A model generated the notes under the pieces. It saw nothing but the letters and a program-made list of their open reading frames with translations, searched no databases and had not been told where the DNA came from. Positions 1-8,558 of a stretch of DNA of 64,000 nucleotides are shown in pieces. The stretch is from assembly GCA_001464035.1 (NCBI GenBank), contig LNEC01000016.1, positions 1 through 64,000 of the forward strand, written 5' to 3'. Source of the DNA: Bradyrhizobiaceae bacterium Ga0074131 (GTDB taxonomy: Bacteria; Pseudomonadota; Alphaproteobacteria; Rhizobiales; Xanthobacteraceae). The stretch's first letter is position 1; each line of letters opens with the position of its first letter. The translations under genes and the position numbers were made by a program.

Positions 1-67
1 GCACCGCTACAATTGGCACCGGCCTCACGGCGGGATAAAGTCTCAAACACCGATCAGCAGACTCGGT

Positions 68-646
68 CTAACCGGGAACAACCTGTTGAGGCTCCACATC
101 TAGGCCTGCGGTTTGCGCCATCCAAAACGCTACGATTGCGACAAAGCTGATTATCGTTTGAAGCAAGAAGATCGCCGCTGCCCGCCCTTGATACTTTGGC
201 AATAATTGGAAGGGAGCACGCAGCAGAATACCGGGGCGCGTCTCCGTCAAAGATGAACCCGGGACGATCTCACACGAGAGCATTCCTCGCGCTGAATCTG
301 TTGAATTTGACGGTGCCCGCTTCTGCAAACGAGAAAGCTGCTGAAACGACGTATCGGACGGCAACCTTCGCTTGGCGAGCATTCGAAGCGCCGACCAATA
401 ACCCACCACTGCGCCTAGAGAAGTGGAGATGATCAGCGCCGGCCATCCGTAGCCAAGCACAACCGACATGGCTGCTAAAGCGGCGGCGCCCCACAATGCG
501 GCCAAGAGCGCCACGCGCTGTTCGGGAGTTGCATTCAACATGCGTTCCCGAACCTTGTACCGCAGCACTTGTAAGTTGCGGCCAGTCGACAAAGACCAAT
601 GAGATTCACTTAGCACTCCGGTCCAAAACTGGCGACAAAGGTTCAT
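68..646 (-). CDS. Hypothetical membrane protein, last gene of a three-gene unit
   Basis: I do not recognise the family. The 192-residue protein has two adjacent hydrophobic segments (about residues 47-65 and 69-87) and a third near the C-terminus (about 156-182), so it is probably an inner-membrane protein. The ATG at 646 overlaps the gene upstream by 41 bases; an internal ATG at 541 (residue 36), just before the first hydrophobic stretch, is a credible alternative start. It is the third of three co-directional overlapping frames, and base composition is less GC-rich than the core genes further on, which suggests acquired DNA. Function unknown. Confidence 0.5.
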   Translation of the reverse strand: MNLCRQFWTGVLSESHWSLSTGRNLQVLRYKVRERMLNATPEQRVALLAALWGAAALAAMSVVLGYGWPALIISTSLGAVVGYWSALRMLAKRRLPSDTSFQQLSRLQKRAPSNSTDSARGMLSCEIVPGSSLTETRPGILLRAPFQLLPKYQGRAAAIFLLQTIISFVAIVAFWMAQTAGLDVEPQQVVPG

Positions 647-821
647 TGCCTGCTTGAACGCTCAACGGTCGAATGTAGATCGTATTGTGCACTTCGTTAA
701 TCATCGCCTGATCGCCAGAATTAATCGCTTGCGCAAGCCTGGTGACGTCAGCCCGTAGATTCCCGGCCGCGAAACCAGATACATCGCTCGCAAGCGCTTC
801 GACCGTTAGCTTCAAAGTCAC
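606..821 (-). CDS. Small hypothetical protein (71 aa)
   Basis: This is a short soluble-looking frame starting with GTG at 821 and sharing 4 bases (GTGA) with the stop of the upstream secreted-protein gene, the usual signature of translational coupling. It overlaps the following membrane-protein gene by 41 bases. No motif is recognisable, and the residue mix (Ala, Leu, Asn, Asp) suggests a small helical protein. It is supported mainly by context, lying between two longer frames on the same strand. It could still be a chance frame. Confidence 0.4.
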   Translation of the reverse strand: MTLKLTVEALASDVSGFAAGNLRADVTRLAQAINSGDQAMINEVHNTIYIRPLSVQAGNEPLSPVLDRSAK

Positions 822-1618
822 TTCGCTTCTCCAAGGTTGAAGGATTTTATGATCGCGACTACGCCGTCATGGATACGCCTCCAGTGGCGCAGTTGTCGTT
901 TGCCAAAACTGTATCTCATCGGCACGCCATCGGCGTCGTATCGAACGGTGCAATCCTGCAGCAACTCGCGATCCGTGGTTATACAGCTAACAACGATCGA
1001 TGCTTCGGGTGAGCCACCGTAGAATACGTACACCTCTCCCGGGCCAAGTCCCATTCTCGTATTGACTTTGGTCAGGCCAAAAAGATCGTCTCTTGGATCG
1101 CGCGCCGCTTCGGCGATAGCCGGCCCATTCCGGATGATCGAGCTGACCTCGCCCCATTGCGTCAGCATGATAATCGTGTCGGGACACACTTCTACGCGTA
1201 GCGCCTTGTAGCAAGGGAGAGTTTCGGCGGTCGCTCCATGCAACGTCGATAGCGTTGTGACGATCCGCAGATTTATCGATTTGAGCCGCCGCGCAGGATC
1301 TTCCGATCTGTCGCTAAAATCGGCGCTTTCCAGGAAATTTCTTGGCACTCGCCACCGAATTCCCCGCATTTCCATTTCGACGGGCGTCGTTTCGAGCGAC
1401 GGAACGGCAAAAAAAGGAGGCACAGAAAGAGTATCGTTTTTGACGAGCTTGGCTGCGGCCATGTTCGAACCCGCGTTTCTGGTGGAAGCCGCAAAATAGG
1501 CGGCATGGCCGAGGCGATCTGACAAAGACTCGGCATCCGCCGTGGTGCTTGTCGCCAAAATGAAAATCCCGAGTAGTAACTGGAGGATCGCGCGCGTGAA
1601 GGCGTAAGTATTAGACAT
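818..1618 (-). CDS. Secreted hypothetical protein with signal peptide
   Basis: The 266-residue protein begins with a hydrophobic segment ending in an Ala-Asp-Ala site near residue 29, a good Sec signal peptide, so the mature protein should be periplasmic or exported. The mature part contains four cysteines (two in one short stretch around residues 139-148, two around 211-222) that could form disulfides. It has no enzymatic motif I recognise. It is the first gene of a three-gene overlapping unit and follows two tandem palindromes 48 to 76 bases upstream, which may control the unit. Codon use and composition differ from the core genes, consistent with an accessory region. Confidence 0.55.
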   Translation of the reverse strand: MSNTYAFTRAILQLLLGIFILATSTTADAESLSDRLGHAAYFAASTRNAGSNMAAAKLVKNDTLSVPPFFAVPSLETTPVEMEMRGIRWRVPRNFLESADFSDRSEDPARRLKSINLRIVTTLSTLHGATAETLPCYKALRVEVCPDTIIMLTQWGEVSSIIRNGPAIAEAARDPRDDLFGLTKVNTRMGLGPGEVYVFYGGSPEASIVVSCITTDRELLQDCTVRYDADGVPMRYSFGKRQLRHWRRIHDGVVAIIKSFNLGEAK

Positions 1619-1665
1619 CCGATGCGGCCCGCTCTTTGACGAAGTGACGCAGTTCGCACCATTGC

Positions 1666-1681
1666 TACCGAAATTTCGGTA
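1666..1681. promoter_or_regulatory. Perfect 16-bp palindrome upstream of the secreted-protein gene
   Basis: TACCGAAATTTCGGTA is a perfect inverted repeat without spacer, 48 bases upstream of the start codon at 1618 and four bases from a second perfect palindrome. Its size and symmetry fit a dimeric regulator operator (TetR, LuxR or MarR type). Regulator identity is not deducible. Confidence 0.45.
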
Positions 1682-1684
1682 TCT

Positions 1685-1694
1685 AACGTACGTT
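1685..1694. promoter_or_regulatory. Second palindrome, 10 bp
   Basis: AACGTACGTT is a perfect 10-bp palindrome placed directly after the 16-bp one. The paired arrangement suggests two operator sites in one promoter region; a short palindrome alone would be weak evidence. Confidence 0.3.
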
Positions 1695-1959
1695 CAACTA
1701 CAGAGTGTGCGTATTCGACACGCCAGACGGTTGCAAGCCAATTGTCCTGATGCTTCTGAAGATAAGATATCTCATGTGAATTCAGTAAAGGGACGCGTTT
1801 CTTCGTTACTAAACTCGATTGCAAAATTGATCGGCGATCTCTCAAACTGTTCTAAAATGCAACTCCTGTTTCGCTTCCACGGAGGAGCCCCTGGCTGGAA
1901 CTCGGGCGCGAAGCCTGCAATTCAGTCTTCAGCCTGATCCGGCCTGACGGGCCGCGGCG

Positions 1960-2928
1960 TCACCCCAGCCGCCAGCCGACCTCGGCGGTGAAGCTCTGAT
2001 AAAACTCAGGCGTGTAGGCCTGTTCCGGGGTTTGCCGCACGCGTTCGTCGAGCTTGTTGGCGTCGTCGCCGACCAGGATGCGCCAGCGTTCGGCCTTGAC
2101 CCCGTCGAGGATGATCTTCGCCGCCTGCGCCGCCGTGGTCGGCGCGTCCTCGCGAAAGGCGCGCGCGCGATCGATCGCGATCTTCTGGATGTCGTCGTCC
2201 GACATCGCCTCGGTGTCGATGCCCATGCCTTTGAGGCGCTGGCGCGTCGACAAGAGTTCATTGGCGCTGAGCATTTCGGATTCGGTGCCGCTCTGGATCC
2301 TGCGCGAATTGGAGACGATCGAGGTGCCGATATGGCCGGGCATCACGACCGAGCATTTGATGTGCGGCGCGTTCAGCCGGAGATCGTTCATCAGCGCCTC
2401 GGTGAACCCCTTCACGGCGAACTTCGCGGCGCTGTAGGCGGTGTGGGAGACGCCCAGGCCGACCGAGGCCCAGAAGCCGTTGACGCTGGAGGTGTTGACG
2501 ATGTGGCCCTCGTCGGCCTTCATCAGCATCGGCAGAAAGGTGCGGACGCCGAGATAGACCCCGCCCCAGCAGATGTTGAAGGTCTTTTCCCATTGCTCCC
2601 GCGTATTGGTGAACAGGCTGCCGCCGCCGCCGATCCCGGCATTGTTGAACAGCAGGTGGATCCTGTCGGTCGCGTGCTGCTCGGCCAGTTCGTCGCGAAA
2701 GCGCTGGAGCTGATCCTCGATCGAGACATCGGCGAGATGGGTGGTGACGCGCAGGCCCTGCGGCAGTTTCTCGACCTCGCACAGCCGCTTGGTCTCGGCC
2801 ATCGCCTCGGCGGAAACGTCGCACATCGCGACGTTGCAGCCCTCGGCGACCAGCTGGCGCGCCAGTTCGCGGCCCATGCCCGTGCCGCCGCCGGTGATGA
2901 CGGCAATCCTTCCGGCAAAATCCTTCAT
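1960..2928 (-). CDS. SDR family NAD(P)-dependent oxidoreductase
   Basis: This is a classical short-chain dehydrogenase/reductase of 322 residues. The cofactor-binding motif TGGGTGMG is at residues 12-19, NNAG at 95-98, and the catalytic Ser148, Tyr165 and Lys169 (YSAAK) are all present, so it should be an active NAD(P)-dependent alcohol or ketone oxidoreductase. It is longer than the usual 250 residues because of a C-terminal extension, as in the classical members that act on hydrophobic substrates. It is transcribed away from a crotonase and a quinone oxidoreductase, which suggests a role in oxidation of an acyl or alicyclic compound, but the substrate cannot be inferred. Confidence 0.85.
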   Translation of the reverse strand: MKDFAGRIAVITGGGTGMGRELARQLVAEGCNVAMCDVSAEAMAETKRLCEVEKLPQGLRVTTHLADVSIEDQLQRFRDELAEQHATDRIHLLFNNAGIGGGGSLFTNTREQWEKTFNICWGGVYLGVRTFLPMLMKADEGHIVNTSSVNGFWASVGLGVSHTAYSAAKFAVKGFTEALMNDLRLNAPHIKCSVVMPGHIGTSIVSNSRRIQSGTESEMLSANELLSTRQRLKGMGIDTEAMSDDDIQKIAIDRARAFREDAPTTAAQAAKIILDGVKAERWRILVGDDANKLDERVRQTPEQAYTPEFYQSFTAEVGWRLG

Positions 2929-3069
2929 GCTTCTCCCTTTCGCACCGCCGCCGGCGGCTTTTTTTGACTTCCGGATTCATGTAACGACAATCAAGGCAGT
3001 TGTCTCGCCGGTTCCCGAAACGCCTGAAGCGAGTGTTCGTTGCAAAGAACCGAGAGGAGCCTGTCGGGC

Positions 3070-3843
3070 ATGGCGGATTACCGCAAGCTGCTGGTCGAGA
3101 ACGACGGCCCCGTCACCATCATCACCATCAACCGTCCGGAAGTCCGCAACGCGCTCGACAACGAGACGGCGGCGGACCTGGCCATGGCATTGCGCGCCTT
3201 CGATGGCGCTTCCGGCCAGGCCGTCGCGGTGCTGACCGGGGCGGGTGGCCATTTCTGCGCCGGCGCGGACCTGAAGGAACTCGCGGCCAGCCGGGACTAC
3301 AAGCCATGGGCAGGCGACCCGGACGGTCCGTGTCACGACCTGCTCTCGAAGCCGGTCATCGCCGCGGTGGCGGGCTATGCGTGCGCGGGAGGTCTCGGTA
3401 TCGCCCTGCGCTGCGACCTGCGTGTGGCGGAAGAGAGTTCGACGTTCGCCGTGCTCTCCCGCCGATGGGGCATTCCCATGAGCGACGGCACCACGGTGAG
3501 ACTGCCGCGTCTGATCGGCGCCGGGCGCGCCCTCGACATGTTGCTGACGGCCAGAAAGGTATCGGGCGCCGAGGCGGTCGCCATGGGGCTGGCCGACCGC
3601 CTGGTGCCCACGGGCCAGGCTCTGCAAAAGGCCGTCGAGCTCGCGCGCGAAATCGCCGCTTTTCCGCAGATCGCGCTGCGATCCGACCGGATGTCCGCCA
3701 TCCGCCAGTGGAATCTGTCGGAGCAAGACGCCATCGCGCTCGAAACGCGTTTGTCGCTGGAGGCGCGGCAAAAGGAAGCCCGCCTCGGCGCCGGCCGCTT
3801 CGCGTCCGGAGCCGGCCGTCATGGCCGCATCGAGAAGGATTAG
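3070..3843 (+). CDS. Enoyl-CoA hydratase/isomerase (crotonase) family protein
   Basis: This 257-residue crotonase-fold protein has both oxyanion-hole segments, HFCAGADL (61-68) and ACAGGLG (104-110). I start it at the ATG at 3070 because a GAGGAG ribosome-binding site lies 10 bases upstream; a TTG ten codons earlier is less likely. Aligned by eye with mitochondrial crotonase, the first catalytic glutamate is Ser130 and the second is Asp156, so ordinary hydratase chemistry is doubtful, and an isomerase or other CoA-dependent activity is possible. It is followed three bases later by a quinone oxidoreductase gene, so the two are probably co-transcribed. Confidence 0.82.
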   Translation: MADYRKLLVENDGPVTIITINRPEVRNALDNETAADLAMALRAFDGASGQAVAVLTGAGGHFCAGADLKELAASRDYKPWAGDPDGPCHDLLSKPVIAAVAGYACAGGLGIALRCDLRVAEESSTFAVLSRRWGIPMSDGTTVRLPRLIGAGRALDMLLTARKVSGAEAVAMGLADRLVPTGQALQKAVELAREIAAFPQIALRSDRMSAIRQWNLSEQDAIALETRLSLEARQKEARLGAGRFASGAGRHGRIEKD

Positions 3844-3846
3844 CCG

Positions 3847-4848
3847 ATGCGCGCGGTGATCGGTCGCCGGTTCGGCGGCATCGGCGACTTGTCCTGCGAA
3901 GAGGTCCAAAGTCCGACCCTCGAGCCCGGCACCATCAGGATCTCGGTCCACGCCGCCGGCGTCAGCTTCGCCAATCTGCTGTTCATCGCCGGACAACATC
4001 AGAATCGCCCTTCGCTTCCCTTTATTCCGGGAACGGAAGTCGCGGGGGTCGTCACCGAGATCGCTTCGAATGCCGGGACGGAGCTGCGGATCGGCGACCG
4101 GGTCTGCGCCGGTTTGCCGTCGGGAGGATTTGCCGAAGAAGCCATCGTCGATGCCGCGAACGTGTTCAGGATTCCGGCCTCCCTGGGCTTTGCCGGCGCA
4201 ACGCTGTTTCCGACGATCTACGCCACCGCCTATGCCGGGCTGGCGTGGCGAGCCAACCTCCGGCCCGGCGAATATCTGCTGGTGCATGGCGCCGCGGGGG
4301 CCAGCGGACTGGCCGCCGTCGAGATCGGCCGCGCGCTCGGCGCCCGGGTCATCGCAACCGCGGGTGGCGAGCGCAAGGTCGCCGCGGCCATCGAGCATGG
4401 CGCGCACCACGCGATCGACTACCAGCGCAGCGATTTTCGCGAGGCGGTGCTGGAGATCACCGAGGGCCGCGGAGCCGACGTGGTGTTCGATCCCGTCGGC
4501 GGCGACGTCTTCGACAATTCCCTGCGCTGCATCGCTCCGCTCGGCCGGATTCTGCCGATCGGCTTCGCATCCGGCCGCATCCCGCAAATCCCCGCCAACA
4601 TCGTGCTGGTGAAGAACCTGACCGTGATCGGCCTCTATTGGGGATTCTACATGGCCTGGGGCAAGACCCGGGCGGACGCCGCCTTGCGCGGTCGCGTCAA
4701 GACGCTGTTCGAAGAACTGTTCGCCCTCCACGGCGAGGGCAAGCTTCGCGCCCCGGTCGATGCAACACTTCCGCTCGAGCAATTCGCGGACGCGCTTCGG
4801 CGGGTGGAGCGGCGAGAAGTCGTCGGAAAGATCGTTTTGGCGCCGTGA
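3847..4848 (+). CDS. NADPH:quinone oxidoreductase (zinc-free MDR family)
   Basis: The 333-residue protein belongs to the medium-chain dehydrogenase/reductase superfamily of the quinone-oxidoreductase type. It has the N-terminal GroES-like domain, a Rossmann segment with HGAAGASGLAAVEIGRALGA at about residues 142-161, and lacks the cysteine cluster that binds structural zinc. It would transfer hydride from NADPH to a quinone or an enoyl substrate in the cytosol. The start follows the crotonase stop by only three bases, so the two genes form an operon. Many members near acyl-CoA genes act on enoyl thioesters, so the quinone name is conventional. Confidence 0.83.
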   Translation: MRAVIGRRFGGIGDLSCEEVQSPTLEPGTIRISVHAAGVSFANLLFIAGQHQNRPSLPFIPGTEVAGVVTEIASNAGTELRIGDRVCAGLPSGGFAEEAIVDAANVFRIPASLGFAGATLFPTIYATAYAGLAWRANLRPGEYLLVHGAAGASGLAAVEIGRALGARVIATAGGERKVAAAIEHGAHHAIDYQRSDFREAVLEITEGRGADVVFDPVGGDVFDNSLRCIAPLGRILPIGFASGRIPQIPANIVLVKNLTVIGLYWGFYMAWGKTRADAALRGRVKTLFEELFALHGEGKLRAPVDATLPLEQFADALRRVERREVVGKIVLAP

Positions 4849-4878
4849 GACGGGCCGTTACCGATCAGCTGAATTTAT

Positions 4879-4933
4879 TGGTCGGAGCGAGAGGATTTGA
4901 ACCTCCGACCCCTAGTCTCCCAGCCACGCTCCG
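4879..4933 (-). pseudogene. Truncated tRNA-Pro(GGG)-like sequence lacking the D arm
   Basis: Read on the minus strand, 4933 to 4879 gives a seven-base acceptor strand CGGAGCG, a GGGAG anticodon-loop-like segment, a T arm with TTCAAAT loop, the matching acceptor strand and an encoded CCA (4881-4879). It is only 55 bases long: the D arm and the 5' side of the anticodon stem, about 22 bases, are missing, so it cannot fold as a normal tRNA. The rest fits a proline tRNA with GGG anticodon from memory of alphaproteobacterial sequences. It could be a deletion in a once intact gene, or damage at an integration site. Confidence 0.6.
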
Positions 4934-5038
4934 ATGCCGTTCCATTAGCTTCGATCAGGGCTGCGCGCAAGGCGGCTGACATGGCGCGATTCAACCCGCC
5001 GGGAAGACCGAAAATGCCGGTTCCGCCGCAATCGCGGG

Positions 5039-5677
5039 CTACCCGTCCTTCATCGCGGCGGCCAGCAATTCCCGGCAGGCGATCAGTTCGGCGAGCACGT
5101 CCTGCAGCCGCGCGATGTCGAGCGGGCGGGCGCCGGGGCCGACGCCGGCAATGGGGCCGGAATCGAGCGCGGCGATGCCGTCCTCGTCGGAGTCGAGCAG
5201 GCGGAAATCGATGCCGTCGGCGGGCTCGTAATCGTCGTCGTCGAGGTCGAGCCCGGGCGTGGGCTCCTCGTCCTGCTGTTCCGACAGGCTGCGTCCGACC
5301 GCCTCCTCGATCGCGCCGAAGTTGGCCACATTGTTGGCGTCGGCCAGACGCTGCACCGAGCCGATGCCGTGCTCCTTCAGGATCCGCTGCACCCCGCGGA
5401 TGGTGTAGCCTTCGCCGTACAGCAGCCGGCGGATGCCGCGCAGCAGGTCGACGTCGTCGGGGCGATAATAGCGGCGGCCGCCGCTGCGCTTCATCGGCTT
5501 GATCTGGCTGAACCGCGTCTCCCAGAACCGCAGCACATGCTGGGGGATGTCGAGGTCGGCTGCGACCTCGCTGATGGTTCGGAACGCATCCGGCGTCGGG
5601 TCGTCCGGTTGGAGGACCCTGGTTTTGCCTGTGACGCGTCCCCCGGTGACGCGAACCGCACACGCTTCACTCGACAA
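5039..5677 (-). CDS. MerR family transcriptional regulator
   Basis: The 212-residue protein has an N-terminal winged helix of the MerR type (about residues 34-105), with the typical arginine-tryptophan-glutamate stretch LRFWETRF and the RRYYRPDDV motif of the wing. The C-terminal half is acidic and of low complexity and lacks the metal-binding cysteines of heavy-metal MerR proteins. It follows ihfA by 20 bases on the same strand, as in relatives. The longest frame starts at TTG (5677), and no ATG lies before the domain, so the exact start is uncertain. A GC-rich 8-bp stem (5677-5695) sits between ihfA and this gene. Confidence 0.8.
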   Translation of the reverse strand: MSSEACAVRVTGGRVTGKTRVLQPDDPTPDAFRTISEVAADLDIPQHVLRFWETRFSQIKPMKRSGGRRYYRPDDVDLLRGIRRLLYGEGYTIRGVQRILKEHGIGSVQRLADANNVANFGAIEEAVGRSLSEQQDEEPTPGLDLDDDDYEPADGIDFRLLDSDEDGIAALDSGPIAGVGPGARPLDIARLQDVLAELIACRELLAAAMKDG

Positions 5678-5697
5678 CGCCGGGGTTCCCGGCGTCG

Positions 5698-6027
5698 TTA
5701 CTCGGCTTTGCCTTCGCCGTTGCCGGCGCTGTGGCCGTTGATCCGCTGCTTCAGAATGGCCGACGGCTTGAAAACCATCACCCGGCGCGGCGATATCGGT
5801 ACCTCGGTGCCAGTCTTCGGATTACGGCCGATACGCTGACCCTTCTTGCGCACCATGAAGGAACCGAAAGACGACAGTTTCACGGTCTCGCCCTTCTCCA
5901 GGCAGTCGGTGATCTCTTTCAGCACCAGTTCGACGAAGGCCGACGACTCCGTGCGCGACAAGCCCACCTTCTGGTAGACGGCCTCGCACAGATCAACCCG
6001 TGTGACTGTTTTTCCGGTTCCGGTCAT
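5698..6027 (-). CDS. ihfA: Integration host factor subunit alpha
   Basis: This is a 109-residue HU/IHF-family DNA-bending protein. It carries the family core with the [19 protein letters not shown] arm and the [10 protein letters not shown] end of the beta arm, including the conserved proline that intercalates DNA. It would heterodimerise with IHF beta (not in the window) to bend DNA in promoters, recombination sites and origins. I prefer the ATG at 6027 to a TTG nine codons upstream, because it matches family length and places the start 30 bases after a predicted promoter. It is downstream of fabH on the same strand and upstream of merR. Confidence 0.92.
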   Translation of the reverse strand: MTGTGKTVTRVDLCEAVYQKVGLSRTESSAFVELVLKEITDCLEKGETVKLSSFGSFMVRKKGQRIGRNPKTGTEVPISPRRVMVFKPSAILKQRINGHSAGNGEGKAE

Positions 6028-6064
6028 CGCCTGCCCCGCACTCTCGGCGAACAATATGTAGTTG

Positions 6065-6093
6065 AAATTAAGAGGTTAACGCGCGACGGTCAA
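6065..6093 (-). promoter_or_regulatory. Candidate sigma70 promoter of ihfA
   Basis: On the minus strand TTGACC (6093-6088) is separated by 17 bases from TAATTT (6070-6065), which would start transcription about 30 bases before the ihfA ATG. This is seen by eye only. ihfA could also be read through from fabH. Confidence 0.4.
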
Positions 6094-6158
6094 CAGCGCT
6101 CATCCATGCAGAAGCATGAAAGACAACAACCCATCTTCTGGACTTTCTGATGTCGCGC

Positions 6159-7136
6159 TCACCAGCGCAAGAGCGCCGAGCCCCAGGTGAAGCCGCCGCC
6201 CATCGCCTCCAGTAGCACCAGGTCGCCCTTCTTGACGCGCCCGTCCTTCACGGCGACCGCCAGCGCCAGCGGAATCGAGGCCGCCGAGGTGTTTCCGTGC
6301 AGGTCGACCGTCAGCACCACCTTCTGCGGTGCAATATGCAGCTTGTGCGCCGAGGCATCGATGATCCGCTTGTTGGCCTGGTGCGGAACGAACCAGTCGA
6401 TATCCTCGGCCGTGGTGCCGGTGGCCTTGAACGCATCGTAGATCACGTCGGTGATCATGCCGACCGCGTGCTTGAACACTTCGCGGCCCTCCATCCGCAG
6501 ATAGCCCACCGTGCGGGTCGAGGATGGTCCGCCGTCGACGTAGAGTTTCGACTTGTGGCGGCCGTCGGAGCGCAGATGCGTCGTCAATATGCCGCGATCG
6601 CTGGCCTCGCCCGGCTGCGGCTGCGCTTCCAGAACGACGGCGCCGGCGCCGTCGCCGAATAGCACGCAGGTGCCGCGGTCGTTCCAGTCGAGAATCCGCG
6701 AGAACGTCTCGGCGCCGATCACAAGCGCGCGCTTGAACGCCCCGGTGCGCAGGAAATTGTCGGCGGTGGCGAGCGCGAAGATGAACCCCGAACAGACCGC
6801 CTGCAGGTCGAACGCCGCGCCATGGTTGATGCCGAGCGCGGCCTGCACCGCGACCGCGGTGGCGGGAAAGGTATGGTCCGGCGTCGAGGTGCCGAGCACG
6901 ATCAGGTCGATCGACTGCGCGTCGATCCCGGCGTCGGCCAGGGCCGCGCGCGCCGCGTTGATCGCCAGGTGCGAGGTGAACTCGCCCTCGGCGGCGATGT
7001 GGCGCTGCCGGATCCCGGTGCGCTGCACGATCCACTCGTCCGAGGTGTCGATCCGCGCCGCCAGTTCGGCATTGGTCAGGATCTGCTGCGGCAGGTAGGA
7101 CCCGCAGCCGAGCACGACCGAACGTGTTGCAGTCAA
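6159..7136 (-). CDS. fabH: Beta-ketoacyl-ACP synthase III
   Basis: This enzyme condenses acetyl-CoA with malonyl-ACP to start fatty acid synthesis. The 325-residue protein has the full catalytic triad: Cys115 in AVCSGF, His252 in VPHQANKRI and Asn282 in LHGNTSAAS. The ATG at 7136 overlaps the plsX stop by four bases (ATGA), showing translational coupling. The plsX-fabH-ihfA order couples phospholipid precursor formation, initiation of fatty acids and a nucleoid protein, a conserved layout in alphaproteobacteria. Confidence 0.95.
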   Translation of the reverse strand: MTATRSVVLGCGSYLPQQILTNAELAARIDTSDEWIVQRTGIRQRHIAAEGEFTSHLAINAARAALADAGIDAQSIDLIVLGTSTPDHTFPATAVAVQAALGINHGAAFDLQAVCSGFIFALATADNFLRTGAFKRALVIGAETFSRILDWNDRGTCVLFGDGAGAVVLEAQPQPGEASDRGILTTHLRSDGRHKSKLYVDGGPSSTRTVGYLRMEGREVFKHAVGMITDVIYDAFKATGTTAEDIDWFVPHQANKRIIDASAHKLHIAPQKVVLTVDLHGNTSAASIPLALAVAVKDGRVKKGDLVLLEAMGGGFTWGSALLRW

Positions 7137-8194
7137 GAGACAGCCTCCTGCGAGGTCGGCGCCTGAGCCAGCGCGCTGCCATCGCGATTGAGCATTTGAT
7201 TGATCTTGGTCAGGAGATCGTAGCGGACCATCTCATAGCCAACATCGACGGCATAGGCAAAGCCTTCGGCATCGGTTCCGCCGTGGCTCTTGACCACGAT
7301 GCCGTTCAATCCGAGCAGCACGCCGCCGTTGGATTTGGAGGGGTCCATCTTGTCGCGCAGCGCCTTGAAGGCGGCGCGGGCGAACAGGTAGCCGATCCTG
7401 GAGCGCCAGGTCCGCGCCATGGCGCTGCGCAGATATTCCGAGATCTGCCTGGCGGTGCCTTCGGCGGCCTTGAGCGCGATGTTGCCGCTGAACCCCTCGG
7501 TCACGATGACGTCGGCGGCGCCCTTGCCGATGCCGTCGCCTTCGACGAAGCCGATATATTCGAGCTGGGGCAGATTCATCGCGCGCAGCAACTCCGCCGC
7601 CGCGCGGATTTCCTCGCCGCCCTTGACCTCCTCGACCCCGATATTGAGCAGGCCGACGGTGGGGCGCTCGAGATCGAACAGCACGCTCGCCATCGCGCTG
7701 CCCATCACCGCCAGCGCCATCAGATGATGCGCATCGCCGCCGATGGTGGCGCCGAGATCGAGCACCACGGAATCGCCGCGCATGGTCGGCCACACCGCCG
7801 CGATCGCGGGGCGGTCGATCCCCTTCAGCATACGCAGGCAAAACCGCGCCATCGCCATCAGCGCGCCGGTGTTGCCGGCGGATATCGCGACGTCGGCCTC
7901 GCCCCTCTTCACGGCATCGATGGCAAGCCACATCGACGAGGTCTTGCGGCCGCGGCGCAGCGCCACGCTCGGCTTGTCGTGCATGCTGACGGTGACGTCG
8001 GTATGAATGACCCGCGAGGCCGCCTTCAGCGCCGGATGCCGGGCCAGCTCGGGCTCGATCAGCGCACGGTCGCCGAACAGCAGAAATTCACTGTCGGGAT
8101 GCCGGGTCAACGCGACAGCGGCGCCCGGAATGACCACCGATGCGCCGAAATCGCCACCCATGGCGTCAAGCGCGATTCGAACCTTTTGCGGCAT
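7133..8194 (-). CDS. plsX: Phosphate acyltransferase PlsX
   Basis: PlsX converts acyl-ACP to acyl-phosphate for the PlsY route of phosphatidic acid synthesis, acting at the membrane surface. The protein starts with [14 protein letters not shown], the diagnostic N-terminus, and the ATG at 8194 gives 353 residues, the normal family size. The open frame continues 72 codons further upstream, but that extension has no family counterpart. Its stop overlaps the start of fabH by four bases. No strong ribosome-binding site is visible before the ATG. Confidence 0.93.
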   Translation of the reverse strand: MPQKVRIALDAMGGDFGASVVIPGAAVALTRHPDSEFLLFGDRALIEPELARHPALKAASRVIHTDVTVSMHDKPSVALRRGRKTSSMWLAIDAVKRGEADVAISAGNTGALMAMARFCLRMLKGIDRPAIAAVWPTMRGDSVVLDLGATIGGDAHHLMALAVMGSAMASVLFDLERPTVGLLNIGVEEVKGGEEIRAAAELLRAMNLPQLEYIGFVEGDGIGKGAADVIVTEGFSGNIALKAAEGTARQISEYLRSAMARTWRSRIGYLFARAAFKALRDKMDPSKSNGGVLLGLNGIVVKSHGGTDAEGFAYAVDVGYEMVRYDLLTKINQMLNRDGSALAQAPTSQEAVS

Positions 8195-8558
8195 GAACGA
8201 CCCGGAAACCTGATCTTGTGCTGCGGTCTTGAAGCGCTCGGCCGCGGGCTGGAAATCACCGCCAATGGCGGTGATCGGCGAAGCGCCATCGCGCCCCGGC
8301 CGGGCCGGGACAATACCGTGTCCCCTGCCCGACACAACCTCTTGATCCCGGCCTTGTGCGCAACTGGCTGTCCCGGAGCCGAATCGAGGAACAAGGATAA
8401 GATAAGCCAACTCAACGGATTAGCTGACATTCTTGCGGCGGCGGCGGATCGTCTTCAACGGGAATGCGAACTCGCGGCCGATTCAGCCCCGCCTCCGTCC
8501 CGCTGCTGCGCGGTTCCGGGACCGGTTCAGGGCTTCTTTTGGAGGCTCTCCGGGCAGG
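8195..8558. other. Intergenic region between DUF177 gene and plsX
   Basis: These 364 bases hold no supported gene. In many bacteria rpmF (ribosomal protein L32) sits here between the YceD/DUF177 gene and plsX, but its typical N-terminus is not found in any frame, so L32 must be encoded elsewhere. A plsX promoter probably lies here; I could not identify convincing -35/-10 boxes. Confidence 0.5.

Larger units (their letters stand above)
1619..1959. other. AT-rich intergenic region
   Basis: About 340 bases between the unknown three-gene unit and the SDR gene. Apart from the two palindromes it holds only a 97-codon frame on the plus strand (1644-1937) with no ribosome-binding site and no protein-like composition, which I do not call. 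The stretch 1740-1860 is close to 40 percent GC, far below the rest of the window. Confidence 0.5.

Noticed and set aside
196..432. 78-codon plus-strand frame inside the first hypothetical gene
   Set aside because: No ribosome-binding site and no protein-like pattern; overlaps a better supported frame.
1644..1937. 97-codon plus-strand frame over the palindromes
   Set aside because: Crosses the likely control region, no ribosome-binding site, and composition not protein-like.
2977..4782. Open frame of 601 codons on the minus strand, and a 659-codon frame at 3000-4979 on the plus strand
   Set aside because: Both are shadows of the crotonase and quinone oxidoreductase genes; composition is Arg/Gly/Ala-rich without family likeness, caused by high GC.
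4879..4933. Functional tRNA gene
   Set aside because: Only 55 bases, with no D arm and an incomplete anticodon stem.
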